Shown: one piece after another, positions 35,801 through 44,120 of the stretch | How the letters are laid out: each line of letters starts with the position of its first letter | How positions within the stretch are numbered: position 1 is the first letter of the stretch | Assembly (NCBI RefSeq): GCF_017743865.1 | Contig: NZ_JAGHRJ010000004.1 | Location: forward strand, 62,001 to 126,000 | Source: Labrenzia sp. R4_2 | Lineage (GTDB): Bacteria; Pseudomonadota; Alphaproteobacteria; Rhizobiales; Stappiaceae | Direction of reading: 5' to 3' | DNA length: 64,000 bases | Notes under the pieces: generated by a model | Database searches by the model: none | What the model saw: only the letters and a program-made list of their open reading frames with translations | Told to the model about the DNA's origin: nothing | Made by a program: the position numbers and the translations under genes

Positions 35801-36862
35801 ATGTCTGGTGTCACCTTAGACGGAGCCGTCAAAAAATACGGTGAGGTTCAGGTCATTCACGGTGTCGATCTTCAGATTGAACACGGTGAGTTCTGTGTAT
35901 TTGTCGGACCGTCCGGCTGCGGAAAATCCACCCTCTTGCGGATGATTGCCGGCCTTGAGGAAACGACCGGCGGAAAAATTTCCATCGGCCAGAGGGATGT
36001 AACCAAATCCGATCCGGCCGAACGCGGTGTCGCGATGGTGTTCCAGACCTACGCCCTTTATCCGCACATGACGGTCGAGGAAAACATGGGCTTCGGCCTC
36101 AAAATGAACGGGTACCCGAAGGCCGAGATCAAGGAGAAGGTCGGCGAAGCAGCCCGCATCTTGAAACTCGAGCCCTATTTGGCGCGCAAACCAAAGGCCC
36201 TTTCAGGCGGCCAGCGCCAGCGTGTTGCCATTGGACGCGCCATTGTTCGCGGACCGGAAGTCTTCCTGTTCGATGAGCCGCTGTCGAACCTTGATGCGGA
36301 GCTGCGCGTTGATATGCGGGTCGAGATTGCCCGGCTGCACAAGGACATCGGCGCCACCATGATCTATGTGACCCACGACCAGGTTGAGGCTATGACCCTG
36401 GCCGACAAGATCGTGGTTCTGCGCGCCGGGCGGATCGAGCAGGTCGGCTCCCCGATGACGCTCTATTCCGATCCGGACAACAAGTTCGTCGCGGGTTTCA
36501 TCGGTTCACCGTCGATGAATTTCGTTGAGGGGACCGTGCAGGATGGCAACGTTGCCATTCCGGCATTTGGTGATTTGATGGTCGAACCATCCGTTGCACT
36601 TCCCAAAAATGGCGAAAAGGTTCTGGTCGGCCTCCGCCCGCAGCATCTGGTGATCAGCGAGACGGACGAGGGCGCGAAGGTTGATCTTTCCGAACAACTG
36701 GGCGGTGTCGCGTACTCCTATCTTGTTTGCCAAACGGGAGAACGCGTCATCATAGAAACAAAGGGCGAAGACGCCACGAGACCGGACAGCACCGTTGCAA
36801 TCACGTTTGATCCCGCCAACGCCTTTTTCTTCGACGCCAAGACCGAACAACGGCTCCGTTGA
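35801..36862 (+). CDS. Sugar ABC transporter ATP-binding protein (UgpC/MsmK-type)
   Basis: A 353-residue CUT1 ATPase. Walker A is GPSGCGKST (about residue 38), the signature LSGGQRQRVAIGRAI, Walker B VFLFDEPLSNLDAELR, the switch His in YVTHDQVEA, and a C-terminal OB/TOBE domain from about residue 240. GGGAGGAGAG lies upstream of the ATG at 35801. It lies downstream of iclR rather than with the permeases, and presumably energises the galactoside importer. Such ATPases are often shared, so it may serve other sugar transporters too. Confidence 0.93.
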   Translation: MSGVTLDGAVKKYGEVQVIHGVDLQIEHGEFCVFVGPSGCGKSTLLRMIAGLEETTGGKISIGQRDVTKSDPAERGVAMVFQTYALYPHMTVEENMGFGLKMNGYPKAEIKEKVGEAARILKLEPYLARKPKALSGGQRQRVAIGRAIVRGPEVFLFDEPLSNLDAELRVDMRVEIARLHKDIGATMIYVTHDQVEAMTLADKIVVLRAGRIEQVGSPMTLYSDPDNKFVAGFIGSPSMNFVEGTVQDGNVAIPAFGDLMVEPSVALPKNGEKVLVGLRPQHLVISETDEGAKVDLSEQLGGVAYSYLVCQTGERVIIETKGEDATRPDSTVAITFDPANAFFFDAKTEQRLR

Positions 36863-36946
36863 GTGCAAGTTTTGTGCTCTGCGAATTTTCCGATGGATGA
36901 CGCCAATAGGCAGTGGTTTTAACGCCGAGGCGTCAAACTGAAATTT

Positions 36947-36962
36947 GCTTGTGATCACAAGC
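36947..36962. other. Perfect 16-bp palindrome upstream of the B12 riboswitch
   Basis: GCTTGTGATCACAAGC is its own reverse complement, with core TGTGATCACA. It lies between the ATPase gene and its terminator, about 70 bp before the cobalamin riboswitch. It could be a regulator site or a small hairpin. The rest of 36863-36988 shows only a short ACGCC/GGCGT hairpin near 36932 and nothing coding. Confidence 0.5.
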
Positions 36963-36988
36963 TTCAAGTCGATCTTTTTAAGTTGACC

Positions 36989-37011
36989 GGCCGACGGCCA
37001 TCGGCTTTTTT
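36989..37011 (+). terminator. Rho-independent terminator
   Basis: A short GC stem (GCCGA at 36990-36994 with TCGGC at 37001-37005, plus a G-U closing pair) is followed at once by six T. It fits termination of the iclR-ATPase transcript and insulates the riboswitch-controlled operon. Confidence 0.75.
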
Positions 37012-37016
37012 AGCGA

Positions 37017-37205
37017 TGATGGTTCTCAGACGCCCAAGGCCGACGAGATGAAAAGGGAACACGGTGCGGCGTAGCCAGTAGGCACCAAATCCGTGACTGC
37101 CCCCGCAACTGTGAGCGGTGAGCGACCCCGAAAGACACCACTGGACACACCGTCCGGGAAGGTTCGGGAGAGTTACGACCCGCGAGTCAGGAGACCTGCC
37201 ATCAC
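37017..37205 (+). ncRNA. Cobalamin (B12) riboswitch
   Basis: Conserved cobalamin-aptamer blocks appear in order and spacing: AAAAGGGAAC (37051-37060) with ACGGTG after it, CTGCCCCCGCAACTGT (37097-37112), CCACTG (37138-37143), GGGAAGG (37156-37162), and the B12-box-containing end GCGAGTCAGGAGACCTGCC (37182-37200). It precedes DUF1636 and a BtuDFC-like transporter, a standard target. A GC hairpin (37241-37255) lies downstream without a T-run, which suggests translational rather than transcriptional control; that part is inference. Confidence 0.93.
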
Positions 37206-37240
37206 CGGTGCAGTTGATGCGCCGGATCTTCAACTTGATG

Positions 37241-37255
37241 CGGGCGGGGCGCCCG
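37241..37255 (+). other. GC hairpin in the riboswitch expression platform
   Basis: CGGGCG and CGCCCG form a 6-bp stem around a GGG loop between the aptamer and the DUF1636 start. No T-run follows. From 37256 to 37339 I see no other structure I can defend apart from the GGAGGG ribosome site just before 37340. Confidence 0.45.
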
Positions 37256-37339
37256 GCTCGGAGCATATGATGGCAAAGCGGTCACCACCGCCACCACGTC
37301 GTTTTGTTTGGCGCGCCCTTCTTTGTGGCGGAGGGCCAA

Positions 37340-37735
37340 ATGAACCATCGTATAACTGTTTGCACATCCTGCCGGCGAAAGGGCACGGAAACACGTCCGG
37401 GTTTTAAGCTGATTGAACGGCTTCGAGGCGCCCTACTTGCTGCTGACGACACAATGCCCGAAACCTTCGACGTTTCAGGTGTCGCCTGCATGGCGGGGTG
37501 CGATCGGCCGTGTACGATCGCCTATCACGGCACGAGCAAGGCTTCCTACCTTTTCGGGGACATTGATCCAGAGGCCGATGTCGAAGATCTCGTCGCGTTT
37601 GCAAAACAATACGCCTATCTCGGCGACGGATGGTGTTCGTCTGTCGACCGTCCAGGCAAGTTGCGGAAGTCTACGCTAGCGCGGATACCCGCCACCGGTT
37701 CGGCGCTCGAAGAACAGAAAGCGCGCGCTTCGTGA
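37340..37735 (+). CDS. DUF1636-family predicted metal-binding protein
   Basis: A 131-residue protein with the DUF1636 cysteine pattern: C8-x2-C11 (TVCTSC), then C50-x3-C54-x3-C58 (VACMAGCDRPC). This looks like a thioredoxin-like ferredoxin or metal-binding fold. Its molecular role is unknown to me; family members often lie near cobalamin or cobalt genes. The ATG at 37340 has GGAGGG upstream; a codon at 37304 would add 12 residues. It is first behind the cobalamin riboswitch and its stop overlaps the next GTG start by 4 bp, so B12 status should control it. A role in handling corrinoid, cobalt or its redox state is inference. Confidence 0.88.
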   Translation: MNHRITVCTSCRRKGTETRPGFKLIERLRGALLAADDTMPETFDVSGVACMAGCDRPCTIAYHGTSKASYLFGDIDPEADVEDLVAFAKQYAYLGDGWCSSVDRPGKLRKSTLARIPATGSALEEQKARAS

Positions 37736-38532
37736 CCACAGCAACCCTCACCGCCAAAGACCTGTCTTGGTCGCCAAAGCACCATGGTGACATCCTGCTA
37801 CGATCGACCAGCTTCCACCTTGAAGCGGGCCGTGTGCTCGGAATTGTTGGACCGAACGGTGCTGGCAAAACAACCCTGCTCAGACTGCTTTACCGGTTTT
37901 ATCGACCGGTCACAGGTCAGGTTCTGGTTGACGGCGAGGACATCTGGGGTCTCACCGCGCGCGAGACTGCACAGCGGATTGCCGCCGTCTTGCAGGAACA
38001 ACCAAGTGACTTTGCACTCACTGTCGGTGAGATCGTGGCACTTGGGCGGACACCGCACCGGCGCGGGTTTGCGGGGACGACAGGCTCCCATGACCGGGAC
38101 ATCATCGAGGACGCCTTGGACCGGCTAGACTTGCACGGACTGGCAGGCCGCCAACTTGGAACCCTCTCAGGCGGAGAGCGTCAGCGTGTCATGGTGGCCC
38201 GCGCGTTGGCGCAACAACCGCGGCTGTTGATCCTGGATGAACCAACAAACCACCTCGATATCCGTCATCAGCTGGAAGTTCTGGACCTTATTCGCAGTTT
38301 GCCCCTGACGATTGTCACCTCGCTGCACGATCTGAACCTTGCTTCTGGGTTATGCGACGATGTTGTGCTTCTCCAATCGGGCCGTCAACTCGGGTTCGGA
38401 TCCCCTGCGCATGTTTTGACGGAAACGGCTGTTTCCCAAGCATTCCAGGTTGATGCCCGGCGTGAGCGTCTCACCCCAAGCAACAATGATCATCTGACTT
38501 TTCATATTCAAAACAGGGAATTTAACTCATGA
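37732..38532 (+). CDS. btuD: Cobalamin-type ABC transporter ATP-binding protein (BtuD/FecE family)
   Basis: A 266-residue ATPase of the iron-siderophore/B12 class. Walker A is GPNGAGKTT (about residue 41), the Q-loop LQEQPSD, the signature LSGGERQRVMVARAL, Walker B LLILDEPTNHLD, and the switch His in TSLHDLN. The GTG start at 37732 overlaps the DUF1636 stop (GTGA). It overlaps the next gene by 4 bp. Riboswitch control and partner genes point to corrinoid uptake rather than siderophore uptake. Confidence 0.9.
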   Translation: MTTATLTAKDLSWSPKHHGDILLRSTSFHLEAGRVLGIVGPNGAGKTTLLRLLYRFYRPVTGQVLVDGEDIWGLTARETAQRIAAVLQEQPSDFALTVGEIVALGRTPHRRGFAGTTGSHDRDIIEDALDRLDLHGLAGRQLGTLSGGERQRVMVARALAQQPRLLILDEPTNHLDIRHQLEVLDLIRSLPLTIVTSLHDLNLASGLCDDVVLLQSGRQLGFGSPAHVLTETAVSQAFQVDARRERLTPSNNDHLTFHIQNREFNS

Positions 38533-39464
38533 AGAAAACACTGTTGACCGGCATTGCGCTCGCTCTTTCCGCTGGCATTGCAGCCGCGGAAACCAGCGTG
38601 CAGAGCTGCGACCGTGTGGTGACCTTCGATGCGCCACCGCAACGCGCCATATCCAACGACGTCAATTTGACAGAGATGATGCTGGTCCTCGGTCTTGAGG
38701 ACCGAATGGTGGGCTATACCGGGATCTCGGGCTGGAAAACGCTTGATGAAGAAATGCGGGCAGGTGTCCAGGAACTTCCGGAGCTGTCGTCCAAATATCC
38801 GTCCAAGGAAGTGATTATTGGCGCGGATGCCGACTTCTTCTTTGCCGGATGGAATTACGGAATGAAAGTCGGTGGTGAGGTCACGCCAGAAACACTCGAA
38901 CCTTTCGGCGTGAAGGTTTATGAGCTCACCGAATCCTGCACCCACATCATGGACAAGGACAAAGCCAGCATCGAAGACATGTATGCTGACCTGTTGAATT
39001 TGGGGCGTATCTTTGACGTTGAAGAGCGTGCCGAATCCCTCGTGGCAGGATACCGCTCAGATCTTGCCGCGTTCAAGCAGGACCTCAAAACAGGCGAACC
39101 GCTGCGGGTGTTTGTTTATGACAGCGGCGAAGACACCCCGTTTACCGCCGGGCGCTACGCCATGCCGACCGCGCTCATCGAAGCTGCGGGCGGCAAGAAC
39201 ATTATGGATGATTTTGAAAAAAGCTGGGCCACCGTCACATGGGAAGAAGTGGTTGAACGCAACCCGGAAGTCGTCGTGATCGTCAACTACGGCGAAGTCA
39301 CTGCAGACCAGAAACGTGCGTTCATGATGTCCAATCCTGCTTTTGCAGATCTTGATGCCGTCAAGAACGACCGCTTTGTCACGCTGGAGTATGTCGAGGC
39401 AACGCCGGGACCGCGCAACATTAGAGCGATCAAAACACTCGCCGAAGCCTTCTGGAGCGAGTGA
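38529..39464 (+). CDS. btuF: Periplasmic corrinoid-binding protein (BtuF-like)
   Basis: A 311-residue class III (TroA-fold) binding protein. The signal peptide MKKTLLTGIALALSAGIAAA is cleaved near residue 20. RVVTFDAPPQRAISNDVNLTE is the usual entry into the first lobe, and a rigid helix joins the lobes near residues 140-175. It overlaps the ATPase gene by 4 bp and precedes the permease gene by 4 nt. Unlike the other binding-protein genes in the window, no hairpin follows it. Ligand inferred as cobalamin or a precursor from the riboswitch. Confidence 0.88.
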   Translation: MKKTLLTGIALALSAGIAAAETSVQSCDRVVTFDAPPQRAISNDVNLTEMMLVLGLEDRMVGYTGISGWKTLDEEMRAGVQELPELSSKYPSKEVIIGADADFFFAGWNYGMKVGGEVTPETLEPFGVKVYELTESCTHIMDKDKASIEDMYADLLNLGRIFDVEERAESLVAGYRSDLAAFKQDLKTGEPLRVFVYDSGEDTPFTAGRYAMPTALIEAAGGKNIMDDFEKSWATVTWEEVVERNPEVVVIVNYGEVTADQKRAFMMSNPAFADLDAVKNDRFVTLEYVEATPGPRNIRAIKTLAEAFWSE

Positions 39465-39468
39465 ACCC

Positions 39469-40524
39469 GTGAGCGAGACCAGAACTGTTCAAGCAAAATC
39501 GCTATTGTCTGGAAACAAGCTGATAGCCGGTCTTGGCGGGCTTGTGCTGCTCCTTGTCTCGCTCTCTTTCGCGGTTTCGGTGGGCGCTGTTCAGATCGAC
39601 CTTGGAACCGTTTGGGGCGTATTCCTCAACAAACTGTCTCCTGGAATGATTGAACAGACTTGGTCGCAAGGCCGTGAAGCGATTGTCTGGGAAATCCGTT
39701 TTCCAAGAGCCCTGCTTGCCATGATGGTGGGCGCGGGGCTGGCCATCGTCGGAGCAAGTCTCCAGGCCGTAACCCGCAATCCGCTGGCGGACCCTCACCT
39801 TTTGGGAATTTCGTCCGGCGGCGCTTTTGGCGCAATTCTAGCCCTGCTTCATACCGGCTTGTTCATAGGTTTATTGACGGTCCCTCTGTTTGCATTTCTG
39901 GGGGCTCTGGGAGCCACCGCCATTGTGCTGGGTGTTTCGCGTTTTGCCGATGCGACAAGCGCGGACCGTTTGGTGCTCGCAGGTGTGGCCGTGTCCTTCA
40001 TTGTCATGGCAGCGGCAAACGGGTTGATTTTCTTAGGCGACCCTCGCGCAACTCATACGGTTGTGTTCTGGATGCTGGGAGGTCTGGGGCTTGCGCAGTG
40101 GAGCCAGCTTATCTACCCGTTTGTCATCCTGCTTGCATGTGGTGCCTGGCTGATATCGCAGGCGGCAGCTCTGAATGCCATGACGGTTGGCGACGAAACC
40201 GCCTCCACCCTCGGCATTCCAGTCGCCCGCTTCCGTCTCATCGTGTTTGTTGTCGGGGCCTTGATTACCGGCGTGATGGTCGCGTTCTCCGGCATCATCG
40301 GCTTTGTCGGCCTGATGGTCCCGCATGTTGTCAGATTAGTTGTCGGCGGCGACTATCGCCGTGTTTTATTGGGCTCCGCGCTGATTGGCGCTGTCTTTCT
40401 TCTCTGGGCTGACATCGCAGCCAGGACCATCATGGCCCCTGAAGACATGCCCATCGGCATCGTCACCGGCCTGGTCGGGGGTATCTTCTTTGTTTGGCTC
40501 TTGCGGGGAAAAAGAGCGGCATGA
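39469..40524 (+). CDS. btuC: Cobalamin-type ABC transporter permease (BtuC/FecCD family)
   Basis: A 351-residue FecCD-family permease with about ten helices. Family motifs: IVWEIRFPRALLAMMVGAGL (about residues 67-86), GASLQAVTRNPLADPHLLGI, and GFVGLMVPHVVRLVVGGDYR in the C-terminal part. The GTG at 39469, with GGAG upstream, is preferred; the frame stays open upstream inside btuF. It completes the riboswitch-controlled importer. No TonB-dependent outer-membrane receptor is adjacent. Confidence 0.9.
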   Translation: MSETRTVQAKSLLSGNKLIAGLGGLVLLLVSLSFAVSVGAVQIDLGTVWGVFLNKLSPGMIEQTWSQGREAIVWEIRFPRALLAMMVGAGLAIVGASLQAVTRNPLADPHLLGISSGGAFGAILALLHTGLFIGLLTVPLFAFLGALGATAIVLGVSRFADATSADRLVLAGVAVSFIVMAAANGLIFLGDPRATHTVVFWMLGGLGLAQWSQLIYPFVILLACGAWLISQAAALNAMTVGDETASTLGIPVARFRLIVFVVGALITGVMVAFSGIIGFVGLMVPHVVRLVVGGDYRRVLLGSALIGAVFLLWADIAARTIMAPEDMPIGIVTGLVGGIFFVWLLRGKRAA

Positions 40525-40589
40525 GAAACGCCGCTCCTTCTGACTTTCGATCTCGGCCGCGCAATCATCAGAATGCGGTGCGCAGGTAT

Positions 40590-41861
40590 TTACTGTTGCC
40601 CTGCTGCCATGGCGATTGCTTCGTCTGTCTGCTGTAAATCCTCAGCGGACAGGGCCAAATGTGCGTAGAGCTTGCTGTCGGGTTTCAAGATCCCGCTTTG
40701 GCGCAGTGATGCGTTAAACGCTTTGGCCTGCGCCGCGTTGTTCTTCAGCGTATCACGGTAGTCGCGCACCGGGTCTTCGGTAAAGACGACATCGAACAAC
40801 ATGGGTTCGCCAACGATCTGGTGAGGCACGCCCACAGCCGACAGATGCGTCGCGTAGCTTTGCATCAACCGCTCACCGTTTTTCTTGATCTCCTCGTAGA
40901 CGCCTGGTCGCCGCAGGATTTCCAGCGTCTTCAAGCCAGCCACACTGGCAACGGGATTGCCGCTCAGTGTTCCGACCTGAAACGTGAAACTCTTGTCGCC
41001 GACAACTGCCTTGTCGAAATGGGCCATGATCTCGGATCGGCCCGCAATAGCTGCGAGCGGAAAGCCGCCGCCAATGATCTTGCCGAGCGTGCACAGATCC
41101 GGCACCACGCCGTAGTACTCCTGCGCGCCGCCATAAGCGAACCGGAAGCCGGTAACCACTTCATCAAAGATCAGAACGATTTCATGCTTGGTTGCCAGAT
41201 CCCGCAAGGTCTGCAGAAACCCCGGTGCTGGCGGGATCAACCGTTGCAAAGGCTCCACAATGATACAGGCGATTTCGCCGGCATATTCCTCAACCAGAGA
41301 CGTGACGAAATCTGCGTCGTTGAACGGTGCAATCAGCATGTTGTCACGCACGCTTTCCGGGATCCCGGCGGAATCTGGAACGGCTTGCGGGAAATTGACG
41401 AGCGCCTTGGGTGCAAGGCTCATCAAGGCTTCGCCGGACATGCCGTGATAGCCACCCTCGAATTTGAGGATTTTGTCTTTCCCCGTAAAGGCGCGGGCGA
41501 GCCGCATGGCGTACATGTCCGCTTCTCCGCCCGTCGACACGTACCGGACCTGCTCGGCGCAGGCCATGGCCTCGATCAAGACTTCAGCAAGCTCAATGCC
41601 GGCGGCATTGTTGGTGAAGAACGTCATGCCCTTGCCAAGCTGCTCTTGCACCGCGTCAAGGACTTCCGGATGACCATGGCCCAGGATCATTGGTCCGGAC
41701 CCGATCAGATAGTCGATGTACTCTTTGCCATCTTCATCCCAAACCCTCGATCCTTTGCCTTCGCGCAAGATCAAAGAGGGATCGAAATTTCCAAACCCGG
41801 CCGCAGGCAGGACTTCTGCTGCACGGTTTTTCCAATCGGATTGTGAGATATTCGTTTTCAT
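40590..41861 (-). CDS. Class III aminotransferase, glutamate-1-semialdehyde-aminomutase-like
   Basis: A 423-residue PLP fold-type I enzyme of class III. GSGPMILGHGHPEVLDAV, STGGEADMYAMRLARAFTGK, LIFDEVVTGFR (PLP-pyridine Asp) and the Schiff-base Lys in LCTLGKIIGGGFPLAAIAG are all present. It resembles HemL but its position as last gene of the demethylase/enolase operon suggests a catabolic transaminase or aminomutase. It lies 22 nt after the first enolase-like gene. It probably acts on the amine or keto product of the betaine-type substrate; a haem-biosynthesis role is less likely. Confidence 0.9.
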   Translation of the reverse strand: MKTNISQSDWKNRAAEVLPAAGFGNFDPSLILREGKGSRVWDEDGKEYIDYLIGSGPMILGHGHPEVLDAVQEQLGKGMTFFTNNAAGIELAEVLIEAMACAEQVRYVSTGGEADMYAMRLARAFTGKDKILKFEGGYHGMSGEALMSLAPKALVNFPQAVPDSAGIPESVRDNMLIAPFNDADFVTSLVEEYAGEIACIIVEPLQRLIPPAPGFLQTLRDLATKHEIVLIFDEVVTGFRFAYGGAQEYYGVVPDLCTLGKIIGGGFPLAAIAGRSEIMAHFDKAVVGDKSFTFQVGTLSGNPVASVAGLKTLEILRRPGVYEEIKKNGERLMQSYATHLSAVGVPHQIVGEPMLFDVVFTEDPVRDYRDTLKNNAAQAKAFNASLRQSGILKPDSKLYAHLALSAEDLQQTDEAIAMAAGQQ

Positions 41862-41883
41862 GGGCGTGCCTCTCAGGCTGGCC

Positions 41884-43008
41884 TTATGCCACTAGGTCGA
41901 GAATGGAATCTCCGAGCACATCCGGATCGGGCGATACACCCAATCCCGGACCACTTGGAGGAGAAATGAAACCACCGGTCCGCGATGGCGCTGCAGGATC
42001 AATTCTGGGTGCAACATAGCCGGACAAATCGCAGACATTCATGATGCCCTGGCGGGGAGTTGCGGCGGCGACATGAAGCGCTGCAGCTGTTGCGATGTCC
42101 GAACCCCAGGTATCCTCAACACACATGCGCGCGCCGGCATAAAGACACAGATCCCGAGCCTTCCGGAGTTCGGTAATGCCACCGAATTTGGATAGTTTCA
42201 GAGCCACCGCATCCATGCAGCCAAGTTCATAGGCCTTCAAGAGGCTGGTGGTGTCATGGGCGTTTTCATCGAGCTTCATCGGCAAACCGGTGGCAGCCCT
42301 GACTGCAGCGCACTCTTCCAACGTTTGGCACGGTTGTTCCAGCATGATGTCGAGGTCGGCGACGGCACGCCCGACGCGGGTTGCGTCCATCCGGGTCGCA
42401 CCGCAATTCCAGTCGCCATAGACGATCGGGCCAGGACCAACTGCTTCGCGAACTAGCCGCAAGCGGGCAACGTCCGCCTGCCAATCATCGTCCGCGCCAA
42501 GTTTGACCTGGATCTGGGTCATGCCGGTTGCAATCGCGTCTTTTGCGATCCGGACCATGTCGTCCGGCGCAATGCATGTGATGGAGTGATAGAGCGGGAG
42601 TTCATCTGTCTGCAATCCGCCAAGCAGGGTGTATATCGGCAACCCGCAGGCCTTTCCGGTCAAATCCCATAGCGCAATGTCGATGGCAGATTTTGCATAG
42701 ACATGACCGATTAGGTGCTTGTTGCAGGCCGCCATTGCAGCCTCCGCGCCAATCGGGCTCCGCCCAATCAGAACGGGCGCGAGTTCTTCAAGGGCCGGAG
42801 CAACACCGTTGGCATAGGCGGGCAAATAATGAGGGATCGGGCAGACTTCGCCCCAACCGGAGACGCCTTGTTTGGTCTCGATGCGCACAACCATGCTGTC
42901 CACAGTGGCACAGGCCTTGCCGGATGCCATGTAGTAGGTCTCGTGGCTTGTCAGTGGAACCCGCCACAGGGACAGACCCGAGATTTCAAGATCAGGCACG
43001 TTTCTCAT
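41884..43008 (-). CDS. Enolase-superfamily enzyme A (MLE subgroup, racemase/epimerase-like)
   Basis: A 374-residue member of the mandelate racemase/muconate lactonizing enzyme family. Catalytic Lys candidates are K169 in the second-strand motif (IQVKLG; its first position is Gln, as in HpbD-like betaine epimerases) and K271 in ALKLSKFGG; metal ligands are D199, E224 (LEQPC) and D247 (KLDENAHD). The K-K pair implies 1,1-proton transfer (epimerisation) or dehydration. It overlaps enolase B by 4 bp. Substrate is unknown; a betaine or amino-acid-like acid is inferred from neighbours. Confidence 0.88.
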   Translation of the reverse strand: MRNVPDLEISGLSLWRVPLTSHETYYMASGKACATVDSMVVRIETKQGVSGWGEVCPIPHYLPAYANGVAPALEELAPVLIGRSPIGAEAAMAACNKHLIGHVYAKSAIDIALWDLTGKACGLPIYTLLGGLQTDELPLYHSITCIAPDDMVRIAKDAIATGMTQIQVKLGADDDWQADVARLRLVREAVGPGPIVYGDWNCGATRMDATRVGRAVADLDIMLEQPCQTLEECAAVRAATGLPMKLDENAHDTTSLLKAYELGCMDAVALKLSKFGGITELRKARDLCLYAGARMCVEDTWGSDIATAAALHVAAATPRQGIMNVCDLSGYVAPRIDPAAPSRTGGFISPPSGPGLGVSPDPDVLGDSILDLVA

Positions 43009-44120
43009 GCGGCGTCTCCATATACCGCGATCGGGTCGCCAAGAAATTCAGGATCAGGTTCGACACCGATGCCCGGGCTCTGGTCGAAATGAACCGAGCC
43101 TCCGACATTGCGCGCGCCCTGACCGGGAACTGGATCAACAGCAAGATGCGCGTGGCACAGCCAGCTTGCCAGTCTGTTGGTCTCCGGCGTTGCAGCCGCC
43201 AGATGTAGGGCGGCTGTGTCCGCGAACCCGGTTCCACCCGTGTCTTCTATGTGCATCTGCCAACCGACCGAGATGCCGAAATCCCGGATCTGTTTCGCCT
43301 TTGTCAGTCCACCGACCCGGTTCGGCTTGACCTTGACGCCCTGGCAGATGCCCGCCTTCCAGGCATCAAGATGATCTGCAAAAGAATGCAGACATTCATC
43401 CAGCATGATCGGCTGAGGCACTTTGGCGGCCACAAGCGCACACTCCGCAAGCGTTTCACACGGCTGCTCGATCCAGTCGCGGGCGGCAACCGAGTTCAGC
43501 ACCTGTAGAGCGACACCTGGTGTCCAGGCCCGGTTCACATCGAAGGTCACCTGTTCGTCCGGCGCCAAGGCTGCTGAGATTGCCTCAATGCGTTCGATGT
43601 CGGCCTTGAAATTGCTGCCACCGACCTTGGCTGAGTGGGTCTTGTAGCCCTTGGCACTGGCAGCCTGAATATCCGCGATCATTTCGTCTGGCGTACCAGT
43701 TGAAATTGACGAATTGATCGCGACCTCTGCTGGATTTTCCGCACCAAAGAGCCGCCAAAGAGGGGAGCCGCTTGATTTGCCAAGGATGTCCCAGCAGGCA
43801 ATGTCCAAAGGTGCTTTTGCGTACGGGTGTCCGGGCAATTGCAGATCCATCGCCCGATTGACCGTCTCCACCGCCCGCGGGTCCTTGCCGATCAAAGCAG
43901 GTGCCAAGAGCTTAAGAGCTGCGCGCAAACCCGAACCATGGGCTGGCAGGTAAGTATGGCCCCACGGGCACCCTTCCCCCCAACCGGTGAAACCTTCGTC
44001 GGTTTCAACGCGCACGAAGGTGCTGTCGAGCCGCTCGAATTTCAGCCGCCCACCGGAAAGCCAGTAGGGTTTGGAGAGCGGCAGATCGATCTGCCAGACT
44101 GAGATCTTTGTGATCTTCAT
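43005..44120 (-). CDS. Enolase-superfamily enzyme B (MLE subgroup)
   Basis: A 371-residue member with catalytic candidates K165 (THSAKVGG) and K265 (GVKVKPNRVGG), and metal ligands D194 (TFDVNRAW), E218 (IEQPC) and D241 (MLDECLH). The second-strand motif reads S-x-K, unlike the Q-x-K of A and C, and the sixth-strand loop is KPNRVGG rather than KxSxxGG. These differences suggest a different reaction or substrate from its neighbours; dehydratases such as the cis-3-hydroxyproline type are possible relatives. It overlaps both neighbours by 4 bp; a longer upstream frame runs inside enolase C and is rejected. Confidence 0.88.
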   Translation of the reverse strand: MKITKISVWQIDLPLSKPYWLSGGRLKFERLDSTFVRVETDEGFTGWGEGCPWGHTYLPAHGSGLRAALKLLAPALIGKDPRAVETVNRAMDLQLPGHPYAKAPLDIACWDILGKSSGSPLWRLFGAENPAEVAINSSISTGTPDEMIADIQAASAKGYKTHSAKVGGSNFKADIERIEAISAALAPDEQVTFDVNRAWTPGVALQVLNSVAARDWIEQPCETLAECALVAAKVPQPIMLDECLHSFADHLDAWKAGICQGVKVKPNRVGGLTKAKQIRDFGISVGWQMHIEDTGGTGFADTAALHLAAATPETNRLASWLCHAHLAVDPVPGQGARNVGGSVHFDQSPGIGVEPDPEFLGDPIAVYGDAA

